Shown here: positions 54,571 to 63,015 of the stretch, piece after piece | Layout of the letters: each line of letters begins with the position of its first letter | Position numbering within the stretch: the first letter of the stretch is position 1 | Source: an uncultured Mycoplasmatota bacterium | Lineage (GTDB): Bacteria; Bacillota_I; Bacilli_A; RF39; UBA660 | Assembly: GCA_900553855.1 (NCBI GenBank) | Contig: USFG01000002.1 | Coordinates: 62,001 to 126,000, forward strand | Direction: 5' to 3' | Length of the DNA stretch: 64,000 nucleotides | The notes under the pieces: generated by a model | The model's database searches: none | What the model was told of the DNA's origin: nothing | Seen by the model: the letters and a program-made list of their open reading frames with translations, nothing else | Program-made: the position numbers and the translations under genes

Positions 54571-54792
54571 AACATTTTTAGGTACTTTATCTTCTTTTAT
54601 TGTATCTATTATTTTATCTTCTAAATCTTTACTAACATCTTTTCCGGTCATTAAACTTAATTTATTTATTACTGTTCTTAATGTTTTTTCATCCTTTAAT
54701 CCATTCTCATTAACCATTTTAGCTAAATCTATAATTGTGTCTTTATCTACATTAGTTCTCTTTTTAACTTTATCAAAATCAAAGTTATCCAT
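54556..54792 (-). CDS. SpoVIF-like small protein
   Basis: 78 residues. The sequence (FDKVKKRTNVDKDTIIDLAK, then EKTLRTVINKLSLMTGKDVS) resembles stage VI sporulation protein F of Bacillus, a small cytosolic protein needed for late spore formation. Whether this lineage sporulates cannot be told from the window; I saw no other sporulation gene. It may have another role. It is 37 bp before the 37-residue membrane peptide gene region, in the same direction. Confidence 0.65.
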   Translation of the reverse strand: MDNFDFDKVKKRTNVDKDTIIDLAKMVNENGLKDEKTLRTVINKLSLMTGKDVSKDLEDKIIDTIKEDKVPKNVKDMF

Positions 54793-54823
54793 ATTTTATC
54801 ACCAATATATCGTATGCAAAGAA

Positions 54824-54849
54824 GAAAAAAATAGGTACATTTACCTATT
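54824..54849 (-). terminator. Terminator of the proS transcript
   Basis: An 8-bp stem (54830-54837 with 54842-54849), 4-nt loop and T7 on the minus strand. The stop codon of the 37-residue ORF (54841-54843) sits at the loop edge. Confidence 0.75.
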
Positions 54850-54954
54850 CATAACTAAAGTATATAATTTATATGCTAGAAAATATCCTATAAACATTGT
54901 AACAAACGCTATAATTATTGCTATAATTGTTCTTTTTTTATCACTTGTTTGCAT
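54841..54954 (-). CDS. 37-residue single-pass membrane peptide
   Basis: Starts ATG 54954 within the last codons of proS (14-bp overlap, different frame) and ends TAA 54841 within a terminator hairpin. It begins MQTSDKKRTIIAIIIAFVTM and continues hydrophobic to a short basic end. The ATG overlap suggests coupling with proS. No family recognised; such small membrane peptides are common but unassigned. Confidence 0.5.
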   Translation of the reverse strand: MQTSDKKRTIIAIIIAFVTMFIGYFLAYKLYTLVMNR

Positions 54955-56635
54955 CAATATATTCCTTAACATAATTAACTATTTCATCTAATTTAATATC
55001 TAATGATTCACTTTCACATCTAAGTTTAAATTCTACTAATCCTTCATTAATTTTCTTACCAACTGTTATTCTAATTGGAATACCTATTAAATCTAAATCA
55101 TTAAATTTAACTCCTGCTCTTTCATCACGATCATCTAAAAGTGTATCAATTCCTAAGTTATTTAATTCATCATATAACTTATTAGCAGTTAGACTAGCAA
55201 CTTCATCTTTCGGATTCATAAGGGCAATAGCTACTTTAAATGGAGCAATCGCAATTGGAAAAATTATTCCTTTTTCATCATTGTTTTGTTCAACAACAGC
55301 CGCAAGTATTCTTCCAGCTCCAATACCATAACATCCCATTACTACTGGATTACTATTGTTATTTTCATCTAAATAAGTTAATCCTAACTTTTCAGAATAT
55401 TTAGTACCTAATTTAAAAGTATTTCCAACTTCAATTCCTTTTTTAAAGTAAAGTTTTCCATCACAACAAGGACAATTATCTCCTTCTAAAACTTCTTTAA
55501 TATCAGCACAAATATCATATTTAAAATCATCCACATTCGCATTAATATAATGATATCCACTCTTATTTGCCCCAACAACAAAGTTTTTCATTGATTTAAC
55601 TTCATCATCAATAACAATTTTAGCACCACTTAAATTAATTGGTCCTGTAAAACCTGGTACAGCGTTAGATTTACCAATTAATTCATCATCAGCAAAATTA
55701 ATTTCACTAACACCAAATAACTTACATACCTTATTCTCATTAAGGTTTCTATCTCCTCTTAAGAAAAGTACTACTAATTCACCATCAATGTTCATCATCA
55801 TTGCTTTAACTGTTTTTTCTTTAGGTATATTTAAATAATTACTAACATCTTCAATAGTTTCCATATGAGGAGTTTCAACTAATTCTAATTTTCTTGTTTC
55901 TTCATTACTATCACTAATAACTGTTTTAGCTATTTCCATATTAGATGCATAATTACATTTATCACATAGCACAAGTACATCTTCACCAACATCAGTTACA
56001 GCTTGAAATTCTTCAGATAAAGATCCGCCCATAACTCCTGTATCTGCTCTAACTATGGCATAATTAAGTTTAACTCTATCAAATATTTTCTTATAAGCAT
56101 CATACATTTTATGATAAGAAACATCTAACCCATCTTCATCTCTATCAAATGAATAAGCATCTTTCATAAAGAATTCTCTAACTCTAATTAAACCAAATCT
56201 AGGCCTTGCTTCATCACGATATTTAGGTGCATCTTGATAAATAGTAAATGGTAAATTCTTATAACTTTTAACCATACTTTTAGCAGCAATTGTAAATAAT
56301 TCTTCATGAGTAGGTCCTAATACATAAGGTTTATCATATCTATCTTTTAAATGAAACATAGACGCTCCCATAGCTTGATTTCTACCACAAGTATCATATA
56401 TTTCTTCAGGTATTAAACTTGGCATTAATAATTCCTGAGCACCAGTTCTATCCATTTCTTCTTTAATAATTTTTTTAATATTATCTAAAACCTTTAATCC
56501 AAGAGGTAAATACATATAAATTCCACTAGATACTTTTTTAATCATTCCTGCTCTAACAAGTAAATTACCACTAGTAGAATCTTCATCTTTCGCATTTTCT
56601 CTTAATGTATAAAAATAACTATTTTTTAATTTCAT
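54941..56635 (-). CDS. proS: Prolyl-tRNA synthetase (bacterial type)
   Basis: ATG at 56635 (564 residues, MKLKNSYFYTLRENAKDEDS) is chosen as it matches family starts; the upstream start at 56698 adds an unconserved hydrophobic stretch. Class II motifs are present: motif 2 (RPRFGLIRVREFFMKDAYSF) and motif 3 (GCYGIGAGRILAA). An editing (INS) domain lies between them. It charges tRNA(Pro). Stop codon is TGA. Confidence 0.95.
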   Translation of the reverse strand: MKLKNSYFYTLRENAKDEDSTSGNLLVRAGMIKKVSSGIYMYLPLGLKVLDNIKKIIKEEMDRTGAQELLMPSLIPEEIYDTCGRNQAMGASMFHLKDRYDKPYVLGPTHEELFTIAAKSMVKSYKNLPFTIYQDAPKYRDEARPRFGLIRVREFFMKDAYSFDRDEDGLDVSYHKMYDAYKKIFDRVKLNYAIVRADTGVMGGSLSEEFQAVTDVGEDVLVLCDKCNYASNMEIAKTVISDSNEETRKLELVETPHMETIEDVSNYLNIPKEKTVKAMMMNIDGELVVLFLRGDRNLNENKVCKLFGVSEINFADDELIGKSNAVPGFTGPINLSGAKIVIDDEVKSMKNFVVGANKSGYHYINANVDDFKYDICADIKEVLEGDNCPCCDGKLYFKKGIEVGNTFKLGTKYSEKLGLTYLDENNNSNPVVMGCYGIGAGRILAAVVEQNNDEKGIIFPIAIAPFKVAIALMNPKDEVASLTANKLYDELNNLGIDTLLDDRDERAGVKFNDLDLIGIPIRITVGKKINEGLVEFKLRCESESLDIKLDEIVNYVKEYIDANK

Positions 56636-56764
56636 AATTACCCACAACCTTTTAAAGTATTTTACCAAATAAATAATAAAAAGAAAACTAACTGACAATA
56701 ATATTTTTAATATTTTTAATTATTCTAACTTTAATTATATTTTAACTTATGCTATTATTAATAT

Positions 56765-58399
56765 ATGAATAAGATAGTATTTAAAATAGTTAAAAATGAA
56801 ATTATAGTTAGTTTATTAAATAAAGATTTTAAAGAAAATTTAAACAACACTAATGTAATTAATACTAAAGAAACTTATTTTAGTATTAACTACATAAATG
56901 AAAATGTTGAATTAGTTTCTTCCTTTTTAAATGTAATAATAATTAAAAATAATATTCATAAATTTATTGTTAATAATGAAGAAGCAACCTTAATCACTCT
57001 AAAAATAATAAAAAATATTAACAAAATAGATGAAATATATTTAAATTATGATAATACTTTAAAATATGATGAATTTATCGAAATATTAAATAATAACTAT
57101 CTAAAAGTAATAAATTTATTTGATATTCCAAACTATTTATTAGAAATGATAGATGTTAATAAAAATCTAAAAGTTACTATAAGAAACGAAATATTATTTA
57201 CTAGTAATTTTATGGAAATAAATAATATTAATACTTATTCTGATATATTTTATAAAAAAGAAATTTATATTAATGAGTTTAAAGACAGAGATTATTTAGA
57301 TTTTGATTCTTTTATTCAAATTAATAAATATTTAAAAATTATTAACTTTAATTATTTTTCTAAAAGACAATTTGATTATATCTTTAATAAACTAATTAAA
57401 TTAAACTTAAAAAATATTAAAATTAATTTTAATGAAGGAAATATAAATATTCAAAATGTAGTTGAATATATCAATAAAGTAAAAAAAGAAAAAGAAGATT
57501 TTATTTTAACTAACAACATTAATTTTAAAATAAACTATTCTAAAGAATTTAAGAAAAATAATATGTTTAAACAAATTAACTTAAACTTTATTAAAATATC
57601 TCTCTTATTTGTTATTTTATCTGTAACTCTAATGATGTCAGTTAATTTATATAGAAATTATAGTGATACTAAAAAATATGATGATATTGAAAATGACTTA
57701 CAAAAAATAAAATTAGATTTAGATATTCCTGAAAATAATAATCATGATAAAGATATTACATTTATTGAACCAAACGATGATGATAAAGAAAGAGTTACTT
57801 TAACAACTACCACCACAACTACTACAACTATTTATGATGTTAAATATGAAAAAGTATTTGAAAAATTAAAAGAAATTAATAATGATACTGTCGGTTGGTT
57901 AACGGTTAACAATACTAAGATAGATTATCCTGTTGTTCAATCAACTGATAATGATTATTATCTATATCGTGATTATTATAAAAATAAAAATAGACATGGT
58001 TGGATTTATATGGACTATCGAAACAACATTGAAGATTTATCTGACAACACTATTATATTCGGTCATAATTTAGCTAATCAAAAAATGTTTGGCACATTAA
58101 GATATGTAACTAACCCATCATGGTATAAAAAAAGTAGTAATCAAATTATCACATTTAACACTACTAAAGCTAACATGAAATGGCAAATTATTTCTATTTA
58201 TAAAATCCCTGTAACCAATGATTATCTTGTAGCCAACTTTGCTTCATCTGAAGATAAACTAAATTTCTTAGATATGATTACTCAGAGAAGTATATATAAT
58301 TTTAATGCAACATATGATGAAAACACCAAGATAATAACTTTATCAACATGTTCAAATGGAAGTAAAGATCGTTTAGTTGTTCATGCAAAACTAATATAA
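56765..58399 (+). CDS. Class B-like sortase with large cytosolic N-terminal domain
   Basis: 544 residues. The C-terminal part (about 365-544) is a class B-type sortase: GWLTVNNTKIDYPVVQ, His434 (FGHNLANQ), Cys529 (STCSNG) and Arg536. A single membrane helix at about 272-296 and a Thr-run linker (about 346-355) precede it. The first 270 residues are an Asn/Ile/Lys-rich domain, predicted cytosolic, that I do not recognise; usual class B sortases have only a short leader. The ATG lacks a ribosome-binding site. It may anchor the sorting-signal proteins in this window. Confidence 0.85.
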   Translation: MNKIVFKIVKNEIIVSLLNKDFKENLNNTNVINTKETYFSINYINENVELVSSFLNVIIIKNNIHKFIVNNEEATLITLKIIKNINKIDEIYLNYDNTLKYDEFIEILNNNYLKVINLFDIPNYLLEMIDVNKNLKVTIRNEILFTSNFMEINNINTYSDIFYKKEIYINEFKDRDYLDFDSFIQINKYLKIINFNYFSKRQFDYIFNKLIKLNLKNIKINFNEGNINIQNVVEYINKVKKEKEDFILTNNINFKINYSKEFKKNNMFKQINLNFIKISLLFVILSVTLMMSVNLYRNYSDTKKYDDIENDLQKIKLDLDIPENNNHDKDITFIEPNDDDKERVTLTTTTTTTTTIYDVKYEKVFEKLKEINNDTVGWLTVNNTKIDYPVVQSTDNDYYLYRDYYKNKNRHGWIYMDYRNNIEDLSDNTIIFGHNLANQKMFGTLRYVTNPSWYKKSSNQIITFNTTKANMKWQIISIYKIPVTNDYLVANFASSEDKLNFLDMITQRSIYNFNATYDENTKIITLSTCSNGSKDRLVVHAKLI

Positions 58400-58437
58400 A
58401 AGATCCCTATCTTTAAAATAAGGATCTTTTATTTTTT
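58397..58437. terminator. Bidirectional terminator between convergent genes
   Basis: A 10-bp stem (58397-58406 with 58422-58431), with a T-rich tail (ATTTTTT) on the plus strand. The stop codon of the sortase (58397-58399) and of the convergent gene (58429-58431) both lie in the stem. Confidence 0.75.
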
Positions 58438-59241
58438 ATTTAATTCATTTAACATTTTTCTAAGTTGTTTTATTTCTTCTATTGTAAAAATACCATCTAC
58501 TAAATCTACATTTTTAGTTTTATTTTTTTCTTTTTGTAATTCTTCAATAGTTTTAGGCATTTCAGGCTCATCATACATATTTTCCGTATTTTTATCTATT
58601 AATTTTGGAAGCTCTATTTCTTCCTCTTCTGATTCAACTTTATCAGATTTATTATCTTCTTTTATTGGAACTTGTTTATTTCCTATAATAACATAATATA
58701 TTTTAGTTACACATATTATTAAAAACCATATAAGAAATACAAACACACTCATTTCAAATAAAACTAATAGATTACTGTTTGCATATATATTAATTTTATT
58801 GTTTAAATCTATATCTGATTTACTTATCACATCAAGTATTAAAAAGAATAAAAACAATTCTATAAAAAAACTTACAATATTTATATTTTTAATAAATTTA
58901 TTTTTTTTCTTTATAAATAATCCAACTATCATAAATACAAGCATTACAAACATAAGAACAGTGTATTGAAGTAATGATGGAAAATTTATAAACATAACTA
59001 TACTTTTATTTAACACATTTATAAAGTTTAAAAACTCTTTATAATACATTAAAAATAATAAAAATATAATTATCAAACTTATTATTTTATATATTCTTTT
59101 AACTTTATCATTCTTTTTAGATATAAAGAACACATCAATTAATATAATTACAATTCCAATTAATAAAATCAAAAAAAGAGATGAAGAAAAAATTAAATCA
59201 AATATAGTTTTAATCTTTTCAAACAAAGATAGTTCTGCCAT
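58429..59241 (-). CDS. Hypothetical multi-pass membrane protein
   Basis: 270 residues with about five hydrophobic segments (near 15-35, 48-66, 88-110, 120-142 and 155-180). An acidic then mixed-charge cytosolic tail (about 190-270) ends the protein. It lies 23 bp after the sortase/adhesin pair, in the same direction, so it might take part in surface-protein assembly, but no family is recognised. Confidence 0.55.
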   Translation of the reverse strand: MAELSLFEKIKTIFDLIFSSSLFLILLIGIVIILIDVFFISKKNDKVKRIYKIISLIIIFLLFLMYYKEFLNFINVLNKSIVMFINFPSLLQYTVLMFVMLVFMIVGLFIKKKNKFIKNINIVSFFIELFLFFLILDVISKSDIDLNNKINIYANSNLLVLFEMSVFVFLIWFLIICVTKIYYVIIGNKQVPIKEDNKSDKVESEEEEIELPKLIDKNTENMYDEPEMPKTIEELQKEKNKTKNVDLVDGIFTIEEIKQLRKMLNELNKK

Positions 59242-59264
59242 CTTATATCATCTCTTTTCCCTTT

Positions 59265-59957
59265 TTATTCATTAACAAGTTCACAAATATAAATTGTTTG
59301 TGTACTCTTATCACTTTTAGTACATGTAATTAATGATATTGTACTAACTTCTTGATTAACTCTTAGTGCAACAGTTCCATTTTTAGGAACAGTATATATA
59401 TTTTTTATTTTATAATGATAATTTGTACCATTATATTCTAAATAAATATCATCTTCTAATTCTAATTTATATAAGTTTTTAAAATAACTTATAGAACTAG
59501 ATCCAGAATGTGATGCTAAAATTAAATTATTCGCATTACCTCTAACCGGAAATGTTGAGGCAGGATGAACATAAATGTTTTTACTTACATCGTTTAATTT
59601 AGAATTAATTCCATAAAATCCTCTATTTAATTCAATTTTCGGAATTCTTAAATATCCAATGTAATTATCTTTTATAACAGGTTTAGTCGTTGTAGTTGTA
59701 TTATTATTTTCATTACCTTGATTTTCCTTTTGATCATTTTGTGGTTTATCATCATTCTCTGAAATATCACCACTATTAATTTGATCATCATCTATTTCAT
59801 CAGGTAAATCATCAACAACTACATTTTGTTCATAATATTTCTTATTCATATCATCAAAAACTTCATGTTTAAGTGATAGATAATAATCACTACCAAGAAC
59901 TATAATTCCAATTAAGGAAATAACTATTCCAATTATAATCTTAACATTTTTTTCCAT
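59265..59957 (-). CDS. Sortase (class D/E-like) paired with the adhesin
   Basis: 230 residues. N-terminal membrane helix (about 6-24), acidic linker with a Thr run, then the sortase domain (about 98-230): IGYLRIPKIEL, His150 (LASHSGSS) and Cys212 (LITCTKSD). The Arg expected 7-9 residues after Cys seems to be Gln220 (STQTIYICEL). Start overlaps the end of the adhesin gene by 17 bp, so the two are surely co-expressed and this is likely its dedicated sortase. Confidence 0.85.
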   Translation of the reverse strand: MEKNVKIIIGIVISLIGIIVLGSDYYLSLKHEVFDDMNKKYYEQNVVVDDLPDEIDDDQINSGDISENDDKPQNDQKENQGNENNNTTTTTKPVIKDNYIGYLRIPKIELNRGFYGINSKLNDVSKNIYVHPASTFPVRGNANNLILASHSGSSSISYFKNLYKLELEDDIYLEYNGTNYHYKIKNIYTVPKNGTVALRVNQEVSTISLITCTKSDKSTQTIYICELVNE

Positions 59958-61530
59958 TCTTAATTAATATTATTACTCCACCAACTAAGATTAATGAACC
60001 AACAACATAAGTTAAAGTACTTGATAATCCAGTTTTAGGAACATCAGGAATAATTACTTCAACAGGTTCGTTGTATAAAATTATTCCGTTTGCTGATATA
60101 TACTCATTATTAGAATTTTTAATATATAAGTTGCCATCAGCATCTACTTTAAATTCGATTGGAGTTGTATTTAACTTATAACCACTTGGAGCAGCTGTTT
60201 CAGTTAAAACATATACTCCTTCTTCTAAACTAACATATTTAGATTCATTTCCAGTTACATAAGAAGTAACAACTTCTCCCTTTTCATTCTTAATATTTAA
60301 TGTAGCACCACTAACATATTTATTAGTTTTACTATCTAATTTACTAATATTAATTGTTGGTCTAACTTCATTAACCATTTTAATTACATCAACTTTAGTA
60401 AATTCTCCATTTGTATTTTTTTTGTAAATAACACCATTTTCATCAAGTTTAAATTCAATTGTTTCTTTACTTAAAATATAACCTTTTGGTGCAATAGTCT
60501 CAGTTAATTTATACACACCTGGTTTTAAAGTAACTTTATGAGATTCACTTGTACTTACCCAAGTTAAATCAGTATTATAATCACCTTTTAAGTTTAATGT
60601 AGCGCCTGGAATTTCTTTATCTCCAGTAATATCAGTTTTACTAATTTTTACTACATATTCTTTAGGTTTATCTTCTGGAACATTAATAGATAATGAAATA
60701 GAAGCATTTTTATTTAAATCACTAGCAAATACTTTTCCATAAACTATTTTTTGCCAAGCATCACTAAAGAAATAATTATAAGCACTTTTAATTGTTCTTG
60801 TTGCAGTAGCTTCTACACTAAATGTAGTAGTTTTGCCTTTTTCTAAACTAGAAACAGGAACTTTAACATTAAATGTAATAACACCATCTTTAGTAGTTTT
60901 ATTAATTATTTCAGCATTTTTAGGAGCATTTTTTAAAGTTAAGTTAACTTTATCTCCAGCATATGAAACTTTAATATCTTTAGAAATATAATAATTTCCA
61001 GATAATTCAAATGATGCATCATTAACATCAATACTTAAACTAATACTTTTATCTTGTTTATATTTTTTAGCATTATTAACTAAATTGTAAATAATTCTAC
61101 TATAAGTATCTGTATTAACTTTTCTAAGAATACTTACTTTAACATTTTGTGGAATATTTGAATTATTATTATTTAATAAGTCTTCATACCACCAAATAGC
61201 AATTTGCATTGCATAATAATCTTTATATTTATCTCCAGTGTTTGGTTTGTTTTCTAATATATAGATAAATCCATCATCGACTTGACTATATAATTTCATA
61301 GTATATCTGCCTTGATATACCAAAGTCTCATTTTGACAGTAAACTAAAATGCCACCATCAATTTCTTTATAATGCACTTTAGGTGCACCTTCAATGTAAT
61401 CTGTTAAAATAACAGGATCTTTAGTTTTAAATGTTTTTGGAGCAGTTTCTGCTAAAACATTTGTATATAATCCAAATAAAGATAATATACCAACTAAAAT
61501 TGTAATCATAAATGATTTAATATTTTTCAT
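59941..61530 (-). CDS. Sortase-anchored thioester/SpaA adhesin
   Basis: 529 residues. Signal peptide (1-27). A thioester domain with Cys65 (LVYCQN) and Gln109 (YAMQIAIWWY), which form the internal thioester used by TED adhesins to bind host surfaces covalently. Then two SpaA/Cna-B domains at about 293-388 and 395-488. Each has the Lys/Glu/Asn set for an isopeptide bond (Lys298, Glu344, Asn387; Lys397, Glu444, Asn487). The end is VPKTG (497-501), a membrane helix and KNGKKC. It may also be a pilin-tip protein. Upstream promoter is clear. Confidence 0.85.
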   Translation of the reverse strand: MKNIKSFMITILVGILSLFGLYTNVLAETAPKTFKTKDPVILTDYIEGAPKVHYKEIDGGILVYCQNETLVYQGRYTMKLYSQVDDGFIYILENKPNTGDKYKDYYAMQIAIWWYEDLLNNNNSNIPQNVKVSILRKVNTDTYSRIIYNLVNNAKKYKQDKSISLSIDVNDASFELSGNYYISKDIKVSYAGDKVNLTLKNAPKNAEIINKTTKDGVITFNVKVPVSSLEKGKTTTFSVEATATRTIKSAYNYFFSDAWQKIVYGKVFASDLNKNASISLSINVPEDKPKEYVVKISKTDITGDKEIPGATLNLKGDYNTDLTWVSTSESHKVTLKPGVYKLTETIAPKGYILSKETIEFKLDENGVIYKKNTNGEFTKVDVIKMVNEVRPTINISKLDSKTNKYVSGATLNIKNEKGEVVTSYVTGNESKYVSLEEGVYVLTETAAPSGYKLNTTPIEFKVDADGNLYIKNSNNEYISANGIILYNEPVEVIIPDVPKTGLSSTLTYVVGSLILVGGVIILIKNGKKC

Positions 61531-61562
61531 TTCAAAACCCTCTTTCCTTGAATACGATTAAT

Positions 61563-61591
61563 ATTATAGCATACATTCAAAAAAAATGCAA
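61563..61591 (-). promoter_or_regulatory. Promoter of the adhesin-sortase operon
   Basis: Minus strand: TTGCAT (61586-61591), 17-bp spacer, extended -10 TGCTATAAT with TATAAT at 61563-61568. About 33 bp before the ATG; AGAGGG is the ribosome-binding site. Confidence 0.75.
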
Positions 61592-61620
61592 ACAAAATTT
61601 CACTTTAACACTATTATTGT

Positions 61621-62331
61621 TTAAAACAAACCTAAATTAAAGAAATTATTAGCAACCACTACACCAATACCAAGAACTATAATTATAAATACAAATATTA
61701 ATACCTTAACTAAAACATTATTAGATTTAATATCATTTTCTATATCTTTAAAATCTTCAAAATCTTTGTTAGATATTTTTAAATTTCCAGTATAAAAGTC
61801 ATTATCTTCTTGTACTAGTTCATCTTTTTCATATGAATTAGTTTCTGATAATCCTAATAAATCAGCATCTTTTTTACTATTTTGAATCTCGATTTGTGCA
61901 ATAGTATGAATTAAATCTTTTAATTCTTTTTCTTCAGCCGTTTCTTCTTTTTCAGTATATTTACTTTTAACCTCATCAACTAAACTTCTTGCATCAACCG
62001 ATCTATTTAATTTACTTCTATCATAATCATAAGATACTTCACTTTTAGCTTTATCTAAAATAGAATTTAAATCATATTCTTTTGTTATTTCCTTATTATC
62101 TTCTTCAATTTCCGGTTCTTCTAATTCTATGGATTTCCTTTTTGGAATATTCTCTCTATACTTTTTATCTAAAATTTCTCTTATTTGATCAACATCTATC
62201 TTTTTAACATCACTTTTTAGTACTTCCTGATTCGAATTAACATCAAATTTATCATAACTCTGATTTTCATATGAATTATACAAATCTTTATTAAGTTCTG
62301 TTCTACTTGGAATTTTATCAAAATTTTCCAT
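61621..62331 (-). CDS. Tail-anchored acidic hypothetical protein
   Basis: ATG at 62331 (236 residues) is chosen over a start at 62346. Mostly polar, Glu/Asp/Lys-rich and helical (a SRSVDARSLVDEVKSKY-like repeat region), with one C-terminal membrane helix (last about 30 residues, LVKVLIFVFIIIVLGIGVVV). The soluble part should be cytosolic. No family recognised. It is divergent from the ferredoxin gene. Confidence 0.55.
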   Translation of the reverse strand: MENFDKIPSRTELNKDLYNSYENQSYDKFDVNSNQEVLKSDVKKIDVDQIREILDKKYRENIPKRKSIELEEPEIEEDNKEITKEYDLNSILDKAKSEVSYDYDRSKLNRSVDARSLVDEVKSKYTEKEETAEEKELKDLIHTIAQIEIQNSKKDADLLGLSETNSYEKDELVQEDNDFYTGNLKISNKDFEDFKDIENDIKSNNVLVKVLIFVFIIIVLGIGVVVANNFFNLGLF

Positions 62332-62392
62332 AAATAATCCACACACCTTTGCTATAAAAATAATAACATACTTTAAAACATTTTACTATTAC

Positions 62393-62421
62393 TTGATTTT
62401 AAATGTTTTAATTTTTATAAT
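62393..62421 (+). promoter_or_regulatory. Promoter of the ferredoxin gene
   Basis: Plus strand: TTGATT (62393-62398), 17-bp spacer, TATAAT (62416-62421); 17 bp before the ATG. Confidence 0.8.
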
Positions 62422-62438
62422 ATTAATATGGAGGAAAT

Positions 62439-62624
62439 ATGGAAAAAGTAAAATTAAATCAAGATATGTGTATTGGATGTGGAGCTTGTACAGGAATCGC
62501 TCCTAAAAACTTTGATTTCGGAGAAACACATGCCAATTTAATAAGTGATGAAGTTACCCCTGAAGCTAAAGAAGCATCAGATTGTTGCCCAGTTGGCGCT
62601 ATCACTATTGAAGAAGAAAATTAG
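62439..62624 (+). CDS. Single-cluster [4Fe-4S] ferredoxin
   Basis: 61 residues. Cys11, Cys14 and Cys17 (CIGCGACTG) with a Cys near residue 50 (in DCCPVGAI) bind one 4Fe-4S cluster, as in Bacillus-type ferredoxins. It carries electrons between cytosolic redox enzymes; its partner is not in the window. GGAGG lies 5 nt before the ATG. Its own promoter and terminator make it a single-gene unit. Confidence 0.93.
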   Translation: MEKVKLNQDMCIGCGACTGIAPKNFDFGETHANLISDEVTPEAKEASDCCPVGAITIEEEN

Positions 62625-62642
62625 TTTTCTTCTTCTTTTTTT
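62610..62642 (+). terminator. Terminator of the ferredoxin gene
   Basis: An 11-bp stem (62610-62620 with 62625-62635) with a 4-nt loop that is TTAG and includes the stop codon, followed by T7. Confidence 0.85.
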
Positions 62643-62644
62643 AT

Positions 62645-62689
62645 ATAAAAAAAGAAATACTAGCTATTATTTTTTAACTTTAGTATTTC
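62645..62689 (-). terminator. Terminator of gene remnant B
   Basis: A 9-bp stem (62654-62662 with 62681-62689) followed by T7 on the minus strand. The stop codon is in the stem. Confidence 0.65.
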
Positions 62690-62967
62690 TTCTTTTAATA
62701 ATCCAGTTATATCTGATATTTCATCAATATGTTTATTTTTATTCAATATTAAAAAATATATTATCATTTAATTTATATACTAAATCAGTATATCATCTTT
62801 ATAAAATGTAGTTATTTCATTATTAATTAAATTATAATTATTACATTCCTTATTTAATTTACACAATCTACTAAATCTTTACTATACAAATTTGCAAATA
62901 ACTTAAATGCTCGATCATATATTAAAAGTATAATATTATCAAATATAACTATTGGATATTTAGGCAT
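62660..62967 (-). pseudogene. Gene remnant B (frameshifted, multiple stops)
   Basis: Minus strand from ATG 62967 reads MPKYPIVIFDNIILLIYD... for 37 residues to a stop. Other frames then give KLNKECNNYNLINNEITTFY, VYKLNDNIFFNIE and finally NKHIDEISDITGLLKEEI... to TAG 62660. So an ORF of about 100 residues has at least two shifts and internal stops. The C-terminus and terminator resemble remnant A. It fills the gap of about 380 bp before trmL. No family is firmly recognised. Confidence 0.5.
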
Positions 62968-62991
62968 CTTTTTTTTCAAAAATTTTGTTTC

Positions 62992-63015
62992 AAAAAACTA
63001 GGATTATTTCCTAGT
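62992..63015 (-). terminator. Terminator of trmL
   Basis: A 7-bp stem (62997-63003 with 63009-63015), 5-nt loop and T5-6 on the minus strand. The trmL stop codon (63011-63013) is in the stem. Confidence 0.75.

Noticed and set aside
57820..57850. The Thr-codon run in the class B-like sortase as a phase-variable repeat
   Set aside because: The codons are mixed (ACT, ACC, ACA), so it is not a perfect tandem repeat likely to slip.
62545..62811. An 88-codon plus-strand ORF overlapping the ferredoxin gene
   Set aside because: It starts inside the ferredoxin in another frame and runs through the terminators and the minus-strand remnant; it has no ribosome-binding site and is made of Leu/Tyr/Phe typical of A/T-rich noise.
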